This document shows, piece after piece, positions 18,795 to 27,547 of a DNA stretch of 64,000 nt (within the stretch, counting starts at the first letter, position 1; each line of letters opens with the position of its first letter). The position numbers and the translations under genes are program-made. The stretch spans positions 102,075-166,074 of the forward strand of contig CAYQCK010000003.1 in the NCBI GenBank assembly GCA_964415965.1, read 5' to 3'. Source of the DNA: CAIKNB01 sp964415965. Its GTDB lineage: Bacteria > Patescibacteriota > Patescibacteriia > 2-12-FULL-60-25. The notes beneath the pieces were generated by a model. The model saw nothing but the letters and a program-made list of their open reading frames with translations, made no database searches and was not told the DNA's origin.

Positions 18795-18873
18795 ACGCCG
18801 GCCACTCAGCGGCGGCATCGGTTATCGGAACGCTGTTTTTTTGTTAATCTCATGTCAGCGGTCCCTCCCCACC

Positions 18874-19803
18874 ATGTTCCAGGACATCTTCATCTTCGCC
18901 TGCGCTTTGGCCCTGGTCATCCGCGGCGCGACATACGCCACCCGCTATGCGGCGCGCTTGGCCGAAAATTACCGCTTATCCAAATATGCGGTCGGCTTCA
19001 TCGTGGTGGCCGTGATTTCCATCCTGCCCGAAGGGCTCATCTCGCTAAACGCGGCGGTCAGCGGCCTGCCGGCGATGGGCTTGGGCACCCTGTTCGGTTC
19101 CAATGTCGCCGACCTGACACTCGTCTTCGCCCTCGTGACCTCCCTGGCCGGCCGCGGCATCAAAATCGAAAGCAAGATACTGAAAAGCAGCTTCATCTAT
19201 CCGCTGCTCCTGCTGTTCTCGCTCATCCTTGGCCTCGACGGCTACTATTCGCGTCTCGAGGGGCTTGCCCTGATCCTGGCCGGCGGCGCTTTCTACTACT
19301 TCTCGCTGAAAAACGGCCTGGACGGACCGACCGTCCAAACCCAAACCAACGGCAAAGCCAAGAACGCCGCCCTGCTCCTGCTCAGCATGGCGCTCCTGCT
19401 CGTCGGCGCGCACTATACCGTCGACTCGGCGGCCTCGCTGGCCGGCCGCTTGGGGGTCAGCCCCATCCTCATCGGCATGCTGATCGTAGGCCTGGGCACC
19501 ACCATCCCGGAATTGCTGTTCTCGCTCTCAGCGGTCAAAAAACGCCACGACTCCCTGGCCGTCGGCGATATCCTGGGCACGGTCCTGGCCGACGCCACGG
19601 TTCTGGTCGGGCTCATCGCCCTCATCAGCCCGTTCTCGTTCCCGCGCACCATCGTCTATTCGACCGGCGCATTCATGCTTTCGGCCTCGGTCATCCTGTT
19701 CTACTTCATGCGTTCCGGCCGCTTCCTTTCGCGCCGCGAAAGCCTGGTGCTGCTGGTATTCTGGCTCTGTTTCATCGCGACGGAACTGGCTTTGGCCGGC
19801 TAG
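18874..19803 (+). CDS. Cation/Ca2+ exchanger family (CaCA) membrane protein
   Basis: 309 aa, start set at 18874 because upstream residues are not hydrophobic. About ten helices in two homologous halves. The alpha repeats are visible as ILPEGLISLNAAVSGLPAMGLGTLFGSNVADL (first) and GTTIPELLFSLSA...VGDILGTVLADA (second); their Glu residues coordinate the ion in the family. It probably exchanges Na+ or H+ for a divalent cation. It is followed after 15 bp by a small membrane-protein gene. Confidence 0.88.
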   Translation: MFQDIFIFACALALVIRGATYATRYAARLAENYRLSKYAVGFIVVAVISILPEGLISLNAAVSGLPAMGLGTLFGSNVADLTLVFALVTSLAGRGIKIESKILKSSFIYPLLLLFSLILGLDGYYSRLEGLALILAGGAFYYFSLKNGLDGPTVQTQTNGKAKNAALLLLSMALLLVGAHYTVDSAASLAGRLGVSPILIGMLIVGLGTTIPELLFSLSAVKKRHDSLAVGDILGTVLADATVLVGLIALISPFSFPRTIVYSTGAFMLSASVILFYFMRSGRFLSRRESLVLLVFWLCFIATELALAG

Positions 19804-19818
19804 ACTGAATGGCGAATT

Positions 19819-20202
19819 ATGAAAACCAGCAAGGACCGACTCATCTATTGGGTCCCGCGCATCCTCTCCATCCTGTTCCTGCTCTTCTTGGCCCTATTCT
19901 CTCTCGATGTCTTCGACGGGGATTACGGTTTCTGGGGCACGCTCCTGGCCCTGTTCATGCACAATATCCCGGTTTTCGTCCTGGCCATCGTCCTGGCCGT
20001 CGCCTGGAAGCGCGAAATCGTCGGGACCGTCTTTTTCGCCCTCGCCGGCTTGGCTTACGTCGTCTCTTTGGCGGTCGGCATGAGGGGCGACTTCCAGCCC
20101 TTCATGATTTCCTGGTCCGTCATCATCGCCGGCCCCGCCTTCCTCATCGCCTGGCTGTTCCATCTCGGCTGGCGCAAACGGAAAGCCGCGAAAAAATCCT
20201 GA
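19819..20202 (+). CDS. Small polytopic membrane protein
   Basis: 127 aa with four predicted helices (about residues 10-28, 36-56, 62-82, 92-115) and a lysine-rich C-terminus (RKRKAAKKS) that should remain in the cytoplasm. No catalytic motif. It resembles the small DUF-type membrane proteins that are common in Patescibacteria. It sits 15 bp after the exchanger gene and 4 bp before the next gene, so the three may be co-transcribed. Confidence 0.75.
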   Translation: MKTSKDRLIYWVPRILSILFLLFLALFSLDVFDGDYGFWGTLLALFMHNIPVFVLAIVLAVAWKREIVGTVFFALAGLAYVVSLAVGMRGDFQPFMISWSVIIAGPAFLIAWLFHLGWRKRKAAKKS

Positions 20203-20206
20203 ATCT

Positions 20207-20713
20207 ATGCGTAAACAAGTCACGGTCAGCGACAAGATGCAGAAGCGGTATGTTTATTTCTTGACCGAGCCGGCCGGCCGCAATTTCCATCCCGACTTCA
20301 AACCCGACCTGTCGCCGCGCGAGATGCTCGAGCTCGGCGTGTTCGGCGGCAAATACATGACGGATTGCCGGAAAGAATTCCCGGCTTCATGGTTCAGACG
20401 GGCCAAACTCTGCGCCGAAAAACACGACGCCAAACTCAACTTCTTCAAGGTCAACGCCAGCCAGCCGCTCGGCGAGTGGAAGAGAAAGGGCTGGATCTCC
20501 AAAGAAGACCCGCGCGGCTGGTTTCAGTGGTATTGCCGCTATTGGCTGGGCCGCCGCATCCCTGACGAGGACGAGCGCCAAATCAAACGCTGGAAAGCCA
20601 TGCGCCGCCACATCGCGCAGATAAAAAAGAACTGCCGCAGCCGCGACTTGGACTGCCACCGCAAACAGCGCCAGGCCCTGCTCCACTGGGCCTACGACAG
20701 CCGGAAGATGTAA
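20207..20713 (+). CDS. Conserved protein of unknown function
   Basis: 168 aa, soluble, rich in Arg, Lys, Trp and Tyr. It has several aromatic-basic segments (RGWFQWYCRYWLGRR, about residues 104-118) and a Cys/His-containing tail. The opening pattern, with LSPREMLELGVFGGKYM at about residue 36, resembles proteins of unknown function found sporadically in bacteria. No signal peptide. A terminator hairpin follows at 20735. No role can be assigned. Confidence 0.7.
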   Translation: MRKQVTVSDKMQKRYVYFLTEPAGRNFHPDFKPDLSPREMLELGVFGGKYMTDCRKEFPASWFRRAKLCAEKHDAKLNFFKVNASQPLGEWKRKGWISKEDPRGWFQWYCRYWLGRRIPDEDERQIKRWKAMRRHIAQIKKNCRSRDLDCHRKQRQALLHWAYDSRKM

Positions 20714-20734
20714 GGTGACGGAATGTGATGCCAT

Positions 20735-20759
20735 CCCTGCCCCGAAGGGCGGGGTTTTT
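20735..20759 (+). terminator. Rho-independent terminator
   Basis: CCC-T-GCCC (20735-20742) pairs with GGGC-GGG (20747-20753) with one bulged T, followed by TTTTT (20755-20759). Confidence 0.75.
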
Positions 20760-20818
20760 GTGGGGGTTGAAAAATGCCGCAGTGCCGCAGGATGCGCTAT
20801 ACTGTAGACTGTATCAAT

Positions 20819-21742
20819 ATGAAGAACTTCAACCAGCCCTTGACCCAGAATCCCTTCGCCGCGAAATCCGGCCGGCCCGAAGCGCCGAAGACGCCAGGCG
20901 TCCAGCCGGAGCTCGATCCCAAGCTCCAGACCAAGCGTTGGGAAAACCTGACCAAGGGCGAGATAGCGCGCCTGTCCGAGCTCGGCGCGGATAAGCTGCG
21001 CTTCGCCCCCGTCCATCTGCCGACGACGCTCGGCGGCAAATCGCTCGACTCCGTCCGGGTCGGCCTCATGGGCATGGATCCCGCCACGGCTAAGGAAGCG
21101 TACGTCCACCTCTGGCTGAACGAGGACAAGAAGGGCGAGACCAAACTGGAATTCACCATCCGCGCCGACGGCACCATCATGGGCCGCATTCCCACTGCCC
21201 TGGCCGGCGCATTGACGCATGAAGCCGTGATGCGCGAGGTCCTGGAGCAGTTCGAGAGCCTCAAGCCCGAATCCTGGTACTACCTGGACGAGGCCGTGCT
21301 GCCGCCGGGCGAAGGCAGCTCGGCCGGAGGCGGCGAAGGCGGGGGCAAGAAGAAAAAACGGCCGATGCCGACCGAAGCCGATCCGCGCCGCGTCGCCTTT
21401 TACCAGGAACAGCCCGAGGCCATCCTGCGCCTGACGAGCAAGGACCGAGGCGGATTCAGGGGCTACCTCGTCATCTTTTATCCGGGTTTCGCGCTCCTCG
21501 ACAATGTCGCCTACGAAAACGCGGCTTACATCATCGATGGCACGCCGGACAATCTCGAGCTGCCCATCGGAGCCACCGAAGAGGAGGTTCAAGATGCGGT
21601 GAAGAGGCTCCCGGTGCATTCCTGGTTGACCCGGCCCAAGATCGAATTGCGTCGCGCCGGGGCCGCCCGCATCCAACACAAAGGCGACGAATGGGAAAAG
21701 ACGCTCAAGGAGGAAATCGAAAAACGCCTGAAGAAAAATTGA
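20819..21742 (+). CDS. Soluble protein of unknown function
   Basis: 307 aa from the ATG at 20819; TATACT (20798-20803) lies 15 nt upstream and would be its -10 box. An N-terminal disordered part (Pro/Lys, to about residue 45) leads to two mixed alpha/beta regions separated by a Gly/Ser/Lys-rich linker (GGGEGGGKKKKRP, about 168-182). No signal peptide or membrane helix. The two flanking regions may be independent domains. Not recognised. Ends 18 bp before a strong terminator. Confidence 0.7.
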   Translation: MKNFNQPLTQNPFAAKSGRPEAPKTPGVQPELDPKLQTKRWENLTKGEIARLSELGADKLRFAPVHLPTTLGGKSLDSVRVGLMGMDPATAKEAYVHLWLNEDKKGETKLEFTIRADGTIMGRIPTALAGALTHEAVMREVLEQFESLKPESWYYLDEAVLPPGEGSSAGGGEGGGKKKKRPMPTEADPRRVAFYQEQPEAILRLTSKDRGGFRGYLVIFYPGFALLDNVAYENAAYIIDGTPDNLELPIGATEEEVQDAVKRLPVHSWLTRPKIELRRAGAARIQHKGDEWEKTLKEEIEKRLKKN

Positions 21743-21759
21743 CGCGACCGCCGCCGACA

Positions 21760-21782
21760 CCCCGCCTTCCGAGGCGGGGTTT
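21760..21782 (+). terminator. Terminator of the 20819-21742 gene
   Basis: CCCCGCCT (21760-21767) and AGGCGGGG (21772-21779) with a 4-nt loop, then TTT. Confidence 0.75.
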
Positions 21783-21796
21783 GGCTTAAAAAAACA

Positions 21797-21816
21797 CCCG
21801 ACGGAAGGCCGTCGGG
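21797..21816 (-). terminator. Terminator of the 21828-22328 gene
   Basis: CCCGACGG (21797-21804) and CCGTCGGG (21809-21816); on the minus strand it is followed by a T-run (A-run at 21788-21794 on the plus strand). Confidence 0.75.
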
Positions 21817-21827
21817 CAGGCTTGAGG

Positions 21828-22328
21828 TCACGCCTCGTTGACGGACGCCACAGCCTGGCTGATGAGGCACAGGCGCAACGAAGCCGTCCGTTTCTTGAGG
21901 CGATGGTATTCGGCGATGACCTTGAACAGTTCCGGCCAGACGCTCTTCGTGGTCATCTTGGCCCACAGATGGAGCTCGGCCAGGACCCGTTCGATGACGA
22001 ACTGGTTACTCTTGCGTTGGAACTTCTGGGGCTCTCTGCGCTCCCAGCTCCGGACCATATCGAGGCCGACCTGCAGCTGTCGGATGGCCAAATCCCGATA
22101 AGCGGGATCGGCCAGGATGATGTCCAGGTCACGCCGCCGTCGCGCCGTCTCTTCGGGCGCCAACAAGCGCCTCTCCAAGGACTGCACGTCCCCTCCCCAA
22201 CTGACGGCCGGTTCGTCCAGACGTCCGAATGGAAGCTGGACTTTGCCGTCCTCGTCGGTCGGCAAGCAAGGTCGTCTGGCGGCCCGGGCATTCCTGCCGC
22301 CGGTCGCCGTATATCCAGGTTTCTTCAA
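21828..22328 (-). CDS. Helical protein of unknown function, probable TTG start
   Basis: About 166 aa. The start is placed at a TTG (22328) because GGAGGTG lies 4 nt before it; an in-frame ATG at 22382 has no ribosome site and would add 18 residues. The C-terminal two thirds are alpha-helical and basic (EETARRRRDLDIILADPAY), and the N-terminus has a Gly/Arg/Cys-containing segment. No signal peptide. A TTGACG box about 50 nt upstream may be its -35. Family unknown. Confidence 0.55.
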   Translation of the reverse strand: MKKPGYTATGGRNARAARRPCLPTDEDGKVQLPFGRLDEPAVSWGGDVQSLERRLLAPEETARRRRDLDIILADPAYRDLAIRQLQVGLDMVRSWERREPQKFQRKSNQFVIERVLAELHLWAKMTTKSVWPELFKVIAEYHRLKKRTASLRLCLISQAVASVNEA

Positions 22329-22479
22329 AGTACACCTCCGATATCCCATCCAACCACGCCCCATCGGGGGCGTCAAGGCCAACCGGTCGTCCCATTTCCA
22401 GCAACCCCAAAAACCCGTCGGACAATCCGGAACTCACCCTTCAGCCCATTGAACAATCCCCGGTTCAACAGGGATTGCT

Positions 22480-23154
22480 TTATTTTTTGGCGTTTTTCTT
22501 CTGCCGCGCCAACAGGTATGAATACACGATTGGCGCGATGACGACGCTGGCCATCACGACCGCGAACACCGGCAGGATGGCGAACCAGACCACGCCCTCG
22601 ACCATGAACGCGAGCCCAGCCAGGACGAATGCCCACCCCGCCACGCGCTGGCTCTTCTGCCAGACCTCCGGGTCGCTCAGCGTCCACGGCGTCTTGAGCC
22701 CGACGAAATAGTTCTGCCGCACCTTGCCCATGACGTTGCCCAAGATGACGAACAGGATGCCGATGCCGAACGTCACCATGCGGCCGACCGAGGAATTGTA
22801 TTGCGGACGGAACGTCACATACATGGTCACGCCGTACATATAAGCCATGAACGCCACGAGCGACGTCTGGATCACGCTCCACGGTTTCTTGAAATTCTCG
22901 TAGTTCTCGCGCTTGGGGTCGAGCTTCGGCAGGACCGGGAAGAGGACAAGGAACAGGAGTGCCATGAGCGGGATGATCCAGGCGCCCGAAGCCTTGGGAC
23001 TCCAGGCGTTCGGTTCACCTTCTATCCCCCAATGCGTCGGCACCATGTCCGGCAAGTACGGATACAGGACGGCGCCGGCCGCGAACATGAGCGCCACGAT
23101 GACGATGCGCACCGCGGCTTGCGTATCGATGGTCTTAATTGTCGCGTTTGTCAT
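22480..23154 (-). CDS. SdpI/YhfL-family membrane protein (DUF1648)
   Basis: 224 aa, six or seven helices. The N-terminal DUF1648 signature PDMVPTHWGIEGEPNAWSPK and the SdpI-type segment NYFVGLKTPWTLSDPEVWQKSQR are both present. In Bacillus, SdpI gives immunity to the SDP toxin and signals to the SdpR repressor. Here it overlaps the sdpR-like gene by 20 bp, the same arrangement. No SDP toxin gene is visible, so it is probably a membrane sensor module rather than immunity in the strict sense. Confidence 0.88.
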   Translation of the reverse strand: MTNATIKTIDTQAAVRIVIVALMFAAGAVLYPYLPDMVPTHWGIEGEPNAWSPKASGAWIIPLMALLFLVLFPVLPKLDPKRENYENFKKPWSVIQTSLVAFMAYMYGVTMYVTFRPQYNSSVGRMVTFGIGILFVILGNVMGKVRQNYFVGLKTPWTLSDPEVWQKSQRVAGWAFVLAGLAFMVEGVVWFAILPVFAVVMASVVIAPIVYSYLLARQKKNAKK

Positions 23155-23407
23155 AGTTGAAGTAGTTCATGACGGCGTTCGCGATCTCGTCGAACACCGA
23201 AGTATTGAGCGAATAGATGATGAACTGGCCGCGCCGCTCCGTGATCACCAGGTCAGCCCGCCGCAGGATATCGAGATGATGCGACAGCGAGGCTTGGGTG
23301 AACCCGAAATGCTCCTGGAGGTCGGATACGGACATATCCTTTTTTTTGAGCAGATCCAGGATTTTCCGCCGACTCGGGTCAGCTAAGGCTTTGAATATGC
23401 TATCCAT
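23135..23407 (-). CDS. SdpR-like ArsR-family autorepressor
   Basis: 90 aa winged-helix protein: IFKALADPSRRKILDLL, then FTQASLSHHLDILRRADLV as recognition helix, and a beta wing (ERRGQFIIYSL). It has no metal-binding cysteines, as in SdpR. First gene of a two-gene operon with the SdpI-like gene. A near-perfect palindrome overlaps its start codon directly below a consensus promoter, so it probably represses itself. Confidence 0.9.
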   Translation of the reverse strand: MDSIFKALADPSRRKILDLLKKKDMSVSDLQEHFGFTQASLSHHLDILRRADLVITERRGQFIIYSLNTSVFDEIANAVMNYFNYDKRDN

Positions 23408-23450
23408 AGATAATTGTCTATATATTAAAATACTCCCCAGAATCTGTCAA
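23406..23450 (-). promoter_or_regulatory. sdpR promoter and operator
   Basis: Leftward TTGACA (23445-23450), 17 nt, TAATAT (23422-23427). Immediately below lies ATAGATAATTGTCTAT (23406-23421 on plus), palindromic except for one pair, covering the transcription start and the ATG. This geometry suits a repressor. Confidence 0.85.
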
Positions 23451-23528
23451 GAGCCTATCTGCGCCCTTGACATACGTCCCGATATTTGGCAGCAGTGGAG
23501 ATGAAGGGAATTAACCCATCCCACAACT

Positions 23529-25967
23529 ATGCGGAGGAAAAACGCTTATTTTAGGCGGCTGGTTTGGTGCGTCCTGCTGGCTGTCGCGACCGTGCTTAAC
23601 CCGATTTTCGCCTCGGTCGCCCAGGCCTCCGAGACCAGCCCCGTGGTCATCGGCGAAGTCGCTTGGGCCGGTTCCACGCTCTCCACGGCTGACGAGTGGA
23701 TCGAGATCTGGAATGTCTCGGACGCGCCGGTGGCCATCGGGAATTGGAGCCTGCGCGGCATGGGCGAAAGCGGCCGTCTGATTCCCCTGCCGGCCGACGC
23801 GGTCGTGCCCGCGCGGGGAACTTACGTCGTGGCGAATTACGGACCAGGCGAAACCAAAAGCGACCTCGCCACTGAACCCCAAGTCGTCACCACGACGGTT
23901 TCGCTCTCGAACTCGGCGTTGCGCATCGACCTGGTCGACGCCGCCGGGAATTTGGTCGACAGCGCGGGCACGGGTGGCGCGCCGCCCGCCGGTTCGTCCG
24001 GCGCAGCCAAAATCACGATGGTCAGGACGGATATCCGTCTGGCTGGCGCGACCCCTACCGCCTGGTCCGACCAGACGGCCGGCGCCAACCTTAAACCCGG
24101 GACACCGGACTTGGGCACGCCCGGCGTATGCGACGCCTGCGCCGCTTCCGGACTGTCGCCGGAAAGCCCCACGGAACCGGTCGCCACGACCTCGACCGTC
24201 GCCGTGGAGCCAGGACCGGACATCGCGACAACCACAACCGGCGACGCGGCGTCATCCGTCACGGAGCCTTCGGCCGCCTCTTCGGCCCAGCCGGACGTCG
24301 TCCAAGAACCCGCATCCGGCTCGACCGAGATCATCCTCGATGCCACGACGACCGCATCCGTTGATTCCGCCGGGCCAACGTCCACGCTGCCCATCGTCGA
24401 CGCGCCCACCTCTACCGGATCCGGCGCGGCTTCGGCGTCATCGACAGCGTCCGAAAGCATTTCACCTCCGATGCTCCAGGCCGCGACCGTCCCGGCCGTC
24501 GCCCAAGATGCCGTCAGCGACGCCACGACTCCTCCAGCCGAGCGTAAACCGCCCTACGGCATGCTCCGCCTGAACGAGATCTCGCCCTATCCGCCGTCCG
24601 GCAAGGAATGGGTCGAGATCGCGTCCCTGGATGGGGCGAACGCTATCCCGCTCAAAGGCTGCGAACTCCACGACCGCCAAGGCCGCCTCCTCACCATCGG
24701 CGCCGTGACGCTCGACCCGTCGCAAAAACCGTACGTCGTGATCGACCTTTCTTCGTCCCGGCTGAACAACGATGGCGATATGGTCGCGCTCTATTGCGAC
24801 AGCCACCCTATCGACGCCATGAACTACGGATCCTCGGCCAAAGGCGAAACCTGGATCCGCCTCCCCGACAAAACCGGCCCCTGGCGCCAGAGCGCCAAGG
24901 CGACGCCGGCTGCGGAAAATATCGCGGCCTCCGCGGAAACGCCGGCCATACCGGCAAAAAGCCCCGCCACGACGCCCATCCTGAAACCGACGGCTCCGAA
25001 GACCGTCAGCGTCTCCAAAGCGTCCGTTGCGGAAAAATCCGCGTCAGCCACGGTAACGGCCGACGGAATGCCGAAGTACCAGCCGATCACTGAGGATTAC
25101 CCCAGCCTCGAAGACCTGCTCGATTCGGCCGAGTATGCGGACGACGAAGGAAGTCCGGCATCCAAAAGCCCGGCCGCCGAAAAATCCGCGAAAACCACGA
25201 ATTCCAAAAAGTCCGCCGAAAATCCGATAATCCCTTTCACTTTCGATATGCTCAACGATTTCGACAACTCGCCGATCCGCGTCCGTCTGGAAGGCGCCGT
25301 CGGTTCGACCGCCGGGCTCCTCCCCTACCACTCTTTCGTCCTGCTCTCGCCCGAAGGCCGCGGCCTCCAGGTCCGGGTCCCGACCGGCAAGAAGTTGCCG
25401 GAAATGAACCTGATGGTCAGCGTCACCGGCAACCTGCTGGTCGACGACCGCGGCCGCCCCTACCTCAAGATGACGGCCAAAGACGAACTGCTGCTCGGCC
25501 TGCCCGTCGAGAGACTCACGCCGCGCATCGTCGACATCGAGCTGCCGGCCAACGAGGACGCCTGGGCCTACATGTCGGTCACCGGCACGGTCAAGAGCGT
25601 CAAAGCCCGCAACATCACGCTCGACCTCGACGGCGTCGAACTCGTCATGGCCATCAAGCCCTCGGTCAGATACCGGCCACAGCGGCTCGTGGCCGGAGAC
25701 GTCATCCGTGCCGTCGGCCTGCTCGACCTGACCGGCGACGAACCCCGCCTCCTGCCACGCTCGGCCGACGACATCAGCCTGCTCAAACACGCCGAAGTGA
25801 AGACGGCCGCCGCCCCGGCTTCCGGACCGACCGTTCCCGGCTGGGTGCCTTTCGGCGCCGCTGCCGGCGCGGTCGCCCTGACCGAGGGGACGAAGCACTA
25901 CCGCAAGCGGCGGCAGCGGAAAATCCTGGAACGCAAGCTCGACGAACTGACGTCCGTCACCGCTTAA
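23529..25967 (+). CDS. Large surface protein with two lamin-tail domains
   Basis: 812 aa. Signal peptide (residues 1-34), a first lamin-tail domain (about 38-150; VVIGEVAWAGSTLSTADEWIEIWN), a long Ser/Thr/Pro/Ala-rich region (about 200-335), a second lamin-tail domain (about 343-430), another disordered stretch, an OB-like beta region (about 570-755), and a C-terminal membrane helix before KHYRKRRQRK that should anchor it. Lamin-tail domains occur in bacterial surface proteins and secreted nucleases. No nuclease motif was seen here. A strong terminator follows. Confidence 0.85.
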   Translation: MRRKNAYFRRLVWCVLLAVATVLNPIFASVAQASETSPVVIGEVAWAGSTLSTADEWIEIWNVSDAPVAIGNWSLRGMGESGRLIPLPADAVVPARGTYVVANYGPGETKSDLATEPQVVTTTVSLSNSALRIDLVDAAGNLVDSAGTGGAPPAGSSGAAKITMVRTDIRLAGATPTAWSDQTAGANLKPGTPDLGTPGVCDACAASGLSPESPTEPVATTSTVAVEPGPDIATTTTGDAASSVTEPSAASSAQPDVVQEPASGSTEIILDATTTASVDSAGPTSTLPIVDAPTSTGSGAASASSTASESISPPMLQAATVPAVAQDAVSDATTPPAERKPPYGMLRLNEISPYPPSGKEWVEIASLDGANAIPLKGCELHDRQGRLLTIGAVTLDPSQKPYVVIDLSSSRLNNDGDMVALYCDSHPIDAMNYGSSAKGETWIRLPDKTGPWRQSAKATPAAENIAASAETPAIPAKSPATTPILKPTAPKTVSVSKASVAEKSASATVTADGMPKYQPITEDYPSLEDLLDSAEYADDEGSPASKSPAAEKSAKTTNSKKSAENPIIPFTFDMLNDFDNSPIRVRLEGAVGSTAGLLPYHSFVLLSPEGRGLQVRVPTGKKLPEMNLMVSVTGNLLVDDRGRPYLKMTAKDELLLGLPVERLTPRIVDIELPANEDAWAYMSVTGTVKSVKARNITLDLDGVELVMAIKPSVRYRPQRLVAGDVIRAVGLLDLTGDEPRLLPRSADDISLLKHAEVKTAAAPASGPTVPGWVPFGAAAGAVALTEGTKHYRKRRQRKILERKLDELTSVTA

Positions 25968-25970
25968 ACA

Positions 25971-26006
25971 AAAAAATACCGCCCGCTTCTGCGGGCGGTA
26001 TTTTTT
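25971..26006. terminator. Bidirectional terminator
   Basis: AAAAAATACCGCCCGC (25971-25986) and its exact complement (25991-26006) with a TTCT loop: a 16-bp stem with A- and T-tails, between convergent genes. Confidence 0.92.
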
Positions 26007-26012
26007 CCCGGC

Positions 26013-26759
26013 TCAGACTTCGACCTTCGAGAACAGGTAGCTGCCGATGCCCACGAACAAGGCCGTGGCTCCGGCCAGCACGGCGAAATCCTGCAGCGGC
26101 CCGAAATGGCTCGAATTTATCAATGCCCAGCGCAAACCGTCCACGCCGTACGACATGGGGTTGAAATGCGTGATCGCGCCGATGGCGCTCGGCAGGTTCT
26201 CCAGCGGGAAAAGCGCCCCCGACAGGAAGAAAATCGGCATGATCAGGAAATTCATGATGAGCTGGAAGCCGTGCATGTCCTGCATCTTCGATGCGATGGC
26301 CGTGCCCAGGGCGGTGAACATCAAAGCGATCAAGAACATGAAACCGACGGCCGGCAAGATTCCCCACCAAGCTACGGGACGGAAACCGGCGACGAACGAA
26401 ATCAGCAGGACCGCGACGCCCTGCATGGTCGCGACCGTGGCGCCGCCCAAGGTACGGCCGAACATGATCCGCCAACGCGGCACCGGCGCCACCATGGTTT
26501 CCTTCAGGAATCCGAACTGCCTGTCCCAAATCATCTCGATGCCCATGAATACCGCCGTGAACAGGATGCCCATGCCGATGATGCCTGGCGCCAGGAACTG
26601 CAGGTAGTTACCGCCGCCCGCCTTCTGGTAGATCGGCCCGAAGCCGAAACCCAGCGCGACCAGGAACAGCACGGGTTGGCCGAGCGAACCGATGAGCCGC
26701 GGCGTGGACCGCAGGTAACGTTTCAGCTGGCGGAGCCAGAGGATGTAGATAGCCATCAT
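26013..26759 (-). CDS. ABC-2 type transporter permease
   Basis: 248 aa, six helices typical of ABC-2 (DrrB/NodJ-like) permeases. The start at 26759 is one base after the ATPase stop; a longer frame overlaps that gene. The family segment MIWDRQFGFLKETMVAPVPRW, after the second helix, and FFLSGALFPLENLP near the end are clear. With the preceding ATPase it should form an exporter for a drug, lipid or polysaccharide; the substrate cannot be read from sequence. Confidence 0.92.
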   Translation of the reverse strand: MMAIYILWLRQLKRYLRSTPRLIGSLGQPVLFLVALGFGFGPIYQKAGGGNYLQFLAPGIIGMGILFTAVFMGIEMIWDRQFGFLKETMVAPVPRWRIMFGRTLGGATVATMQGVAVLLISFVAGFRPVAWWGILPAVGFMFLIALMFTALGTAIASKMQDMHGFQLIMNFLIMPIFFLSGALFPLENLPSAIGAITHFNPMSYGVDGLRWALINSSHFGPLQDFAVLAGATALFVGIGSYLFSKVEV

Positions 26760-26760
26760 A

Positions 26761-27546
26761 TTATCTGCGCCACATGCGGCCTCCCGCCCGCAGGTTATCC
26801 ATGCCCGTCGCGTGCTCATCGCGCAATTCCTTGCCGGTCAAAGACAGGAAAGCTTCTTCCAGGGAGTCCGTGTCCGTCAGCTTCTTGAGGTCCCACGGCG
26901 TGCCCTGGGCCACGATCTTACCGTGGTCGATGATGGCGATACGGTCCGCCATCTTCTCGGCTTCCTCCATGTAATGCGTGGTGAAGAAGATGGTCGTGCC
27001 TTCCTGGCGGCTCATGTCCTTGATGTATTGCCAGATGTGGTTGCGGGTCTGCGGGTCGAGGCCGAGGGTCGGCTCGTCCAGGAAGAATATCTTCGGATGG
27101 TGCAGGAGTCCGCGGGCTATCTCGAGGCGCCGCTTCATGCCGCCGGAAAACGTCTTGACCAGGCTGTCCTTGCGGTCCCACATCTCGACGAACTTGAGCA
27201 GCTCCTCGATGCGCCGGCGCCGCAGCTTCTTCTCGACTCCGTAGAGGGCGCCATGGAATTCCATGTTCTCCCAAGCCGTCAGCTCGTCGTCCAGGCTGGG
27301 GTCCTGGAACACGATGCCGAAGGATTTGCGCGCGTCCGCCGGATCGCCGACCGGATCGAAACCGTTCAGCCTGACCGTCCCTGACGTAGGATGGGCCAGC
27401 GTGGTCAGCATCTTGATGGTGGTGGTCTTGCCCGCGCCGTTCGGTCCCAAAAATCCGAAGACTTCCCCCTTCTGCACCTCGAAACTGACGCCATCCACGG
27501 CCGTGAATTCGCCGTATTTCTTGACCAGATTATCGACCTTGATCAT
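26761..27546 (-). CDS. ABC transporter ATP-binding protein (DrrA type)
   Basis: 261 aa. Walker A GPNGAGKTT (about residue 35), signature FSGGMKRRLEIARG, Walker B IFFLDEPTLGLD and the switch histidine in FFTTHYMEEAE are all present. The C-terminal extension after about 220 is short, as in DrrA/daunorubicin-type exporters. It is directly followed by its permease and preceded by a bestrophin-like membrane protein gene, 1 bp apart, so all three are probably one operon. Confidence 0.95.
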   Translation of the reverse strand: MIKVDNLVKKYGEFTAVDGVSFEVQKGEVFGFLGPNGAGKTTTIKMLTTLAHPTSGTVRLNGFDPVGDPADARKSFGIVFQDPSLDDELTAWENMEFHGALYGVEKKLRRRRIEELLKFVEMWDRKDSLVKTFSGGMKRRLEIARGLLHHPKIFFLDEPTLGLDPQTRNHIWQYIKDMSRQEGTTIFFTTHYMEEAEKMADRIAIIDHGKIVAQGTPWDLKKLTDTDSLEEAFLSLTGKELRDEHATGMDNLRAGGRMWRR

Positions 27547-27547
27547 A

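Noticed and set aside
22229..22711. Plus-strand frame overlapping the gene at 21828-22328 and the SdpI-like gene
   Set aside because: No family features; the minus-strand SdpI reading is unmistakable.
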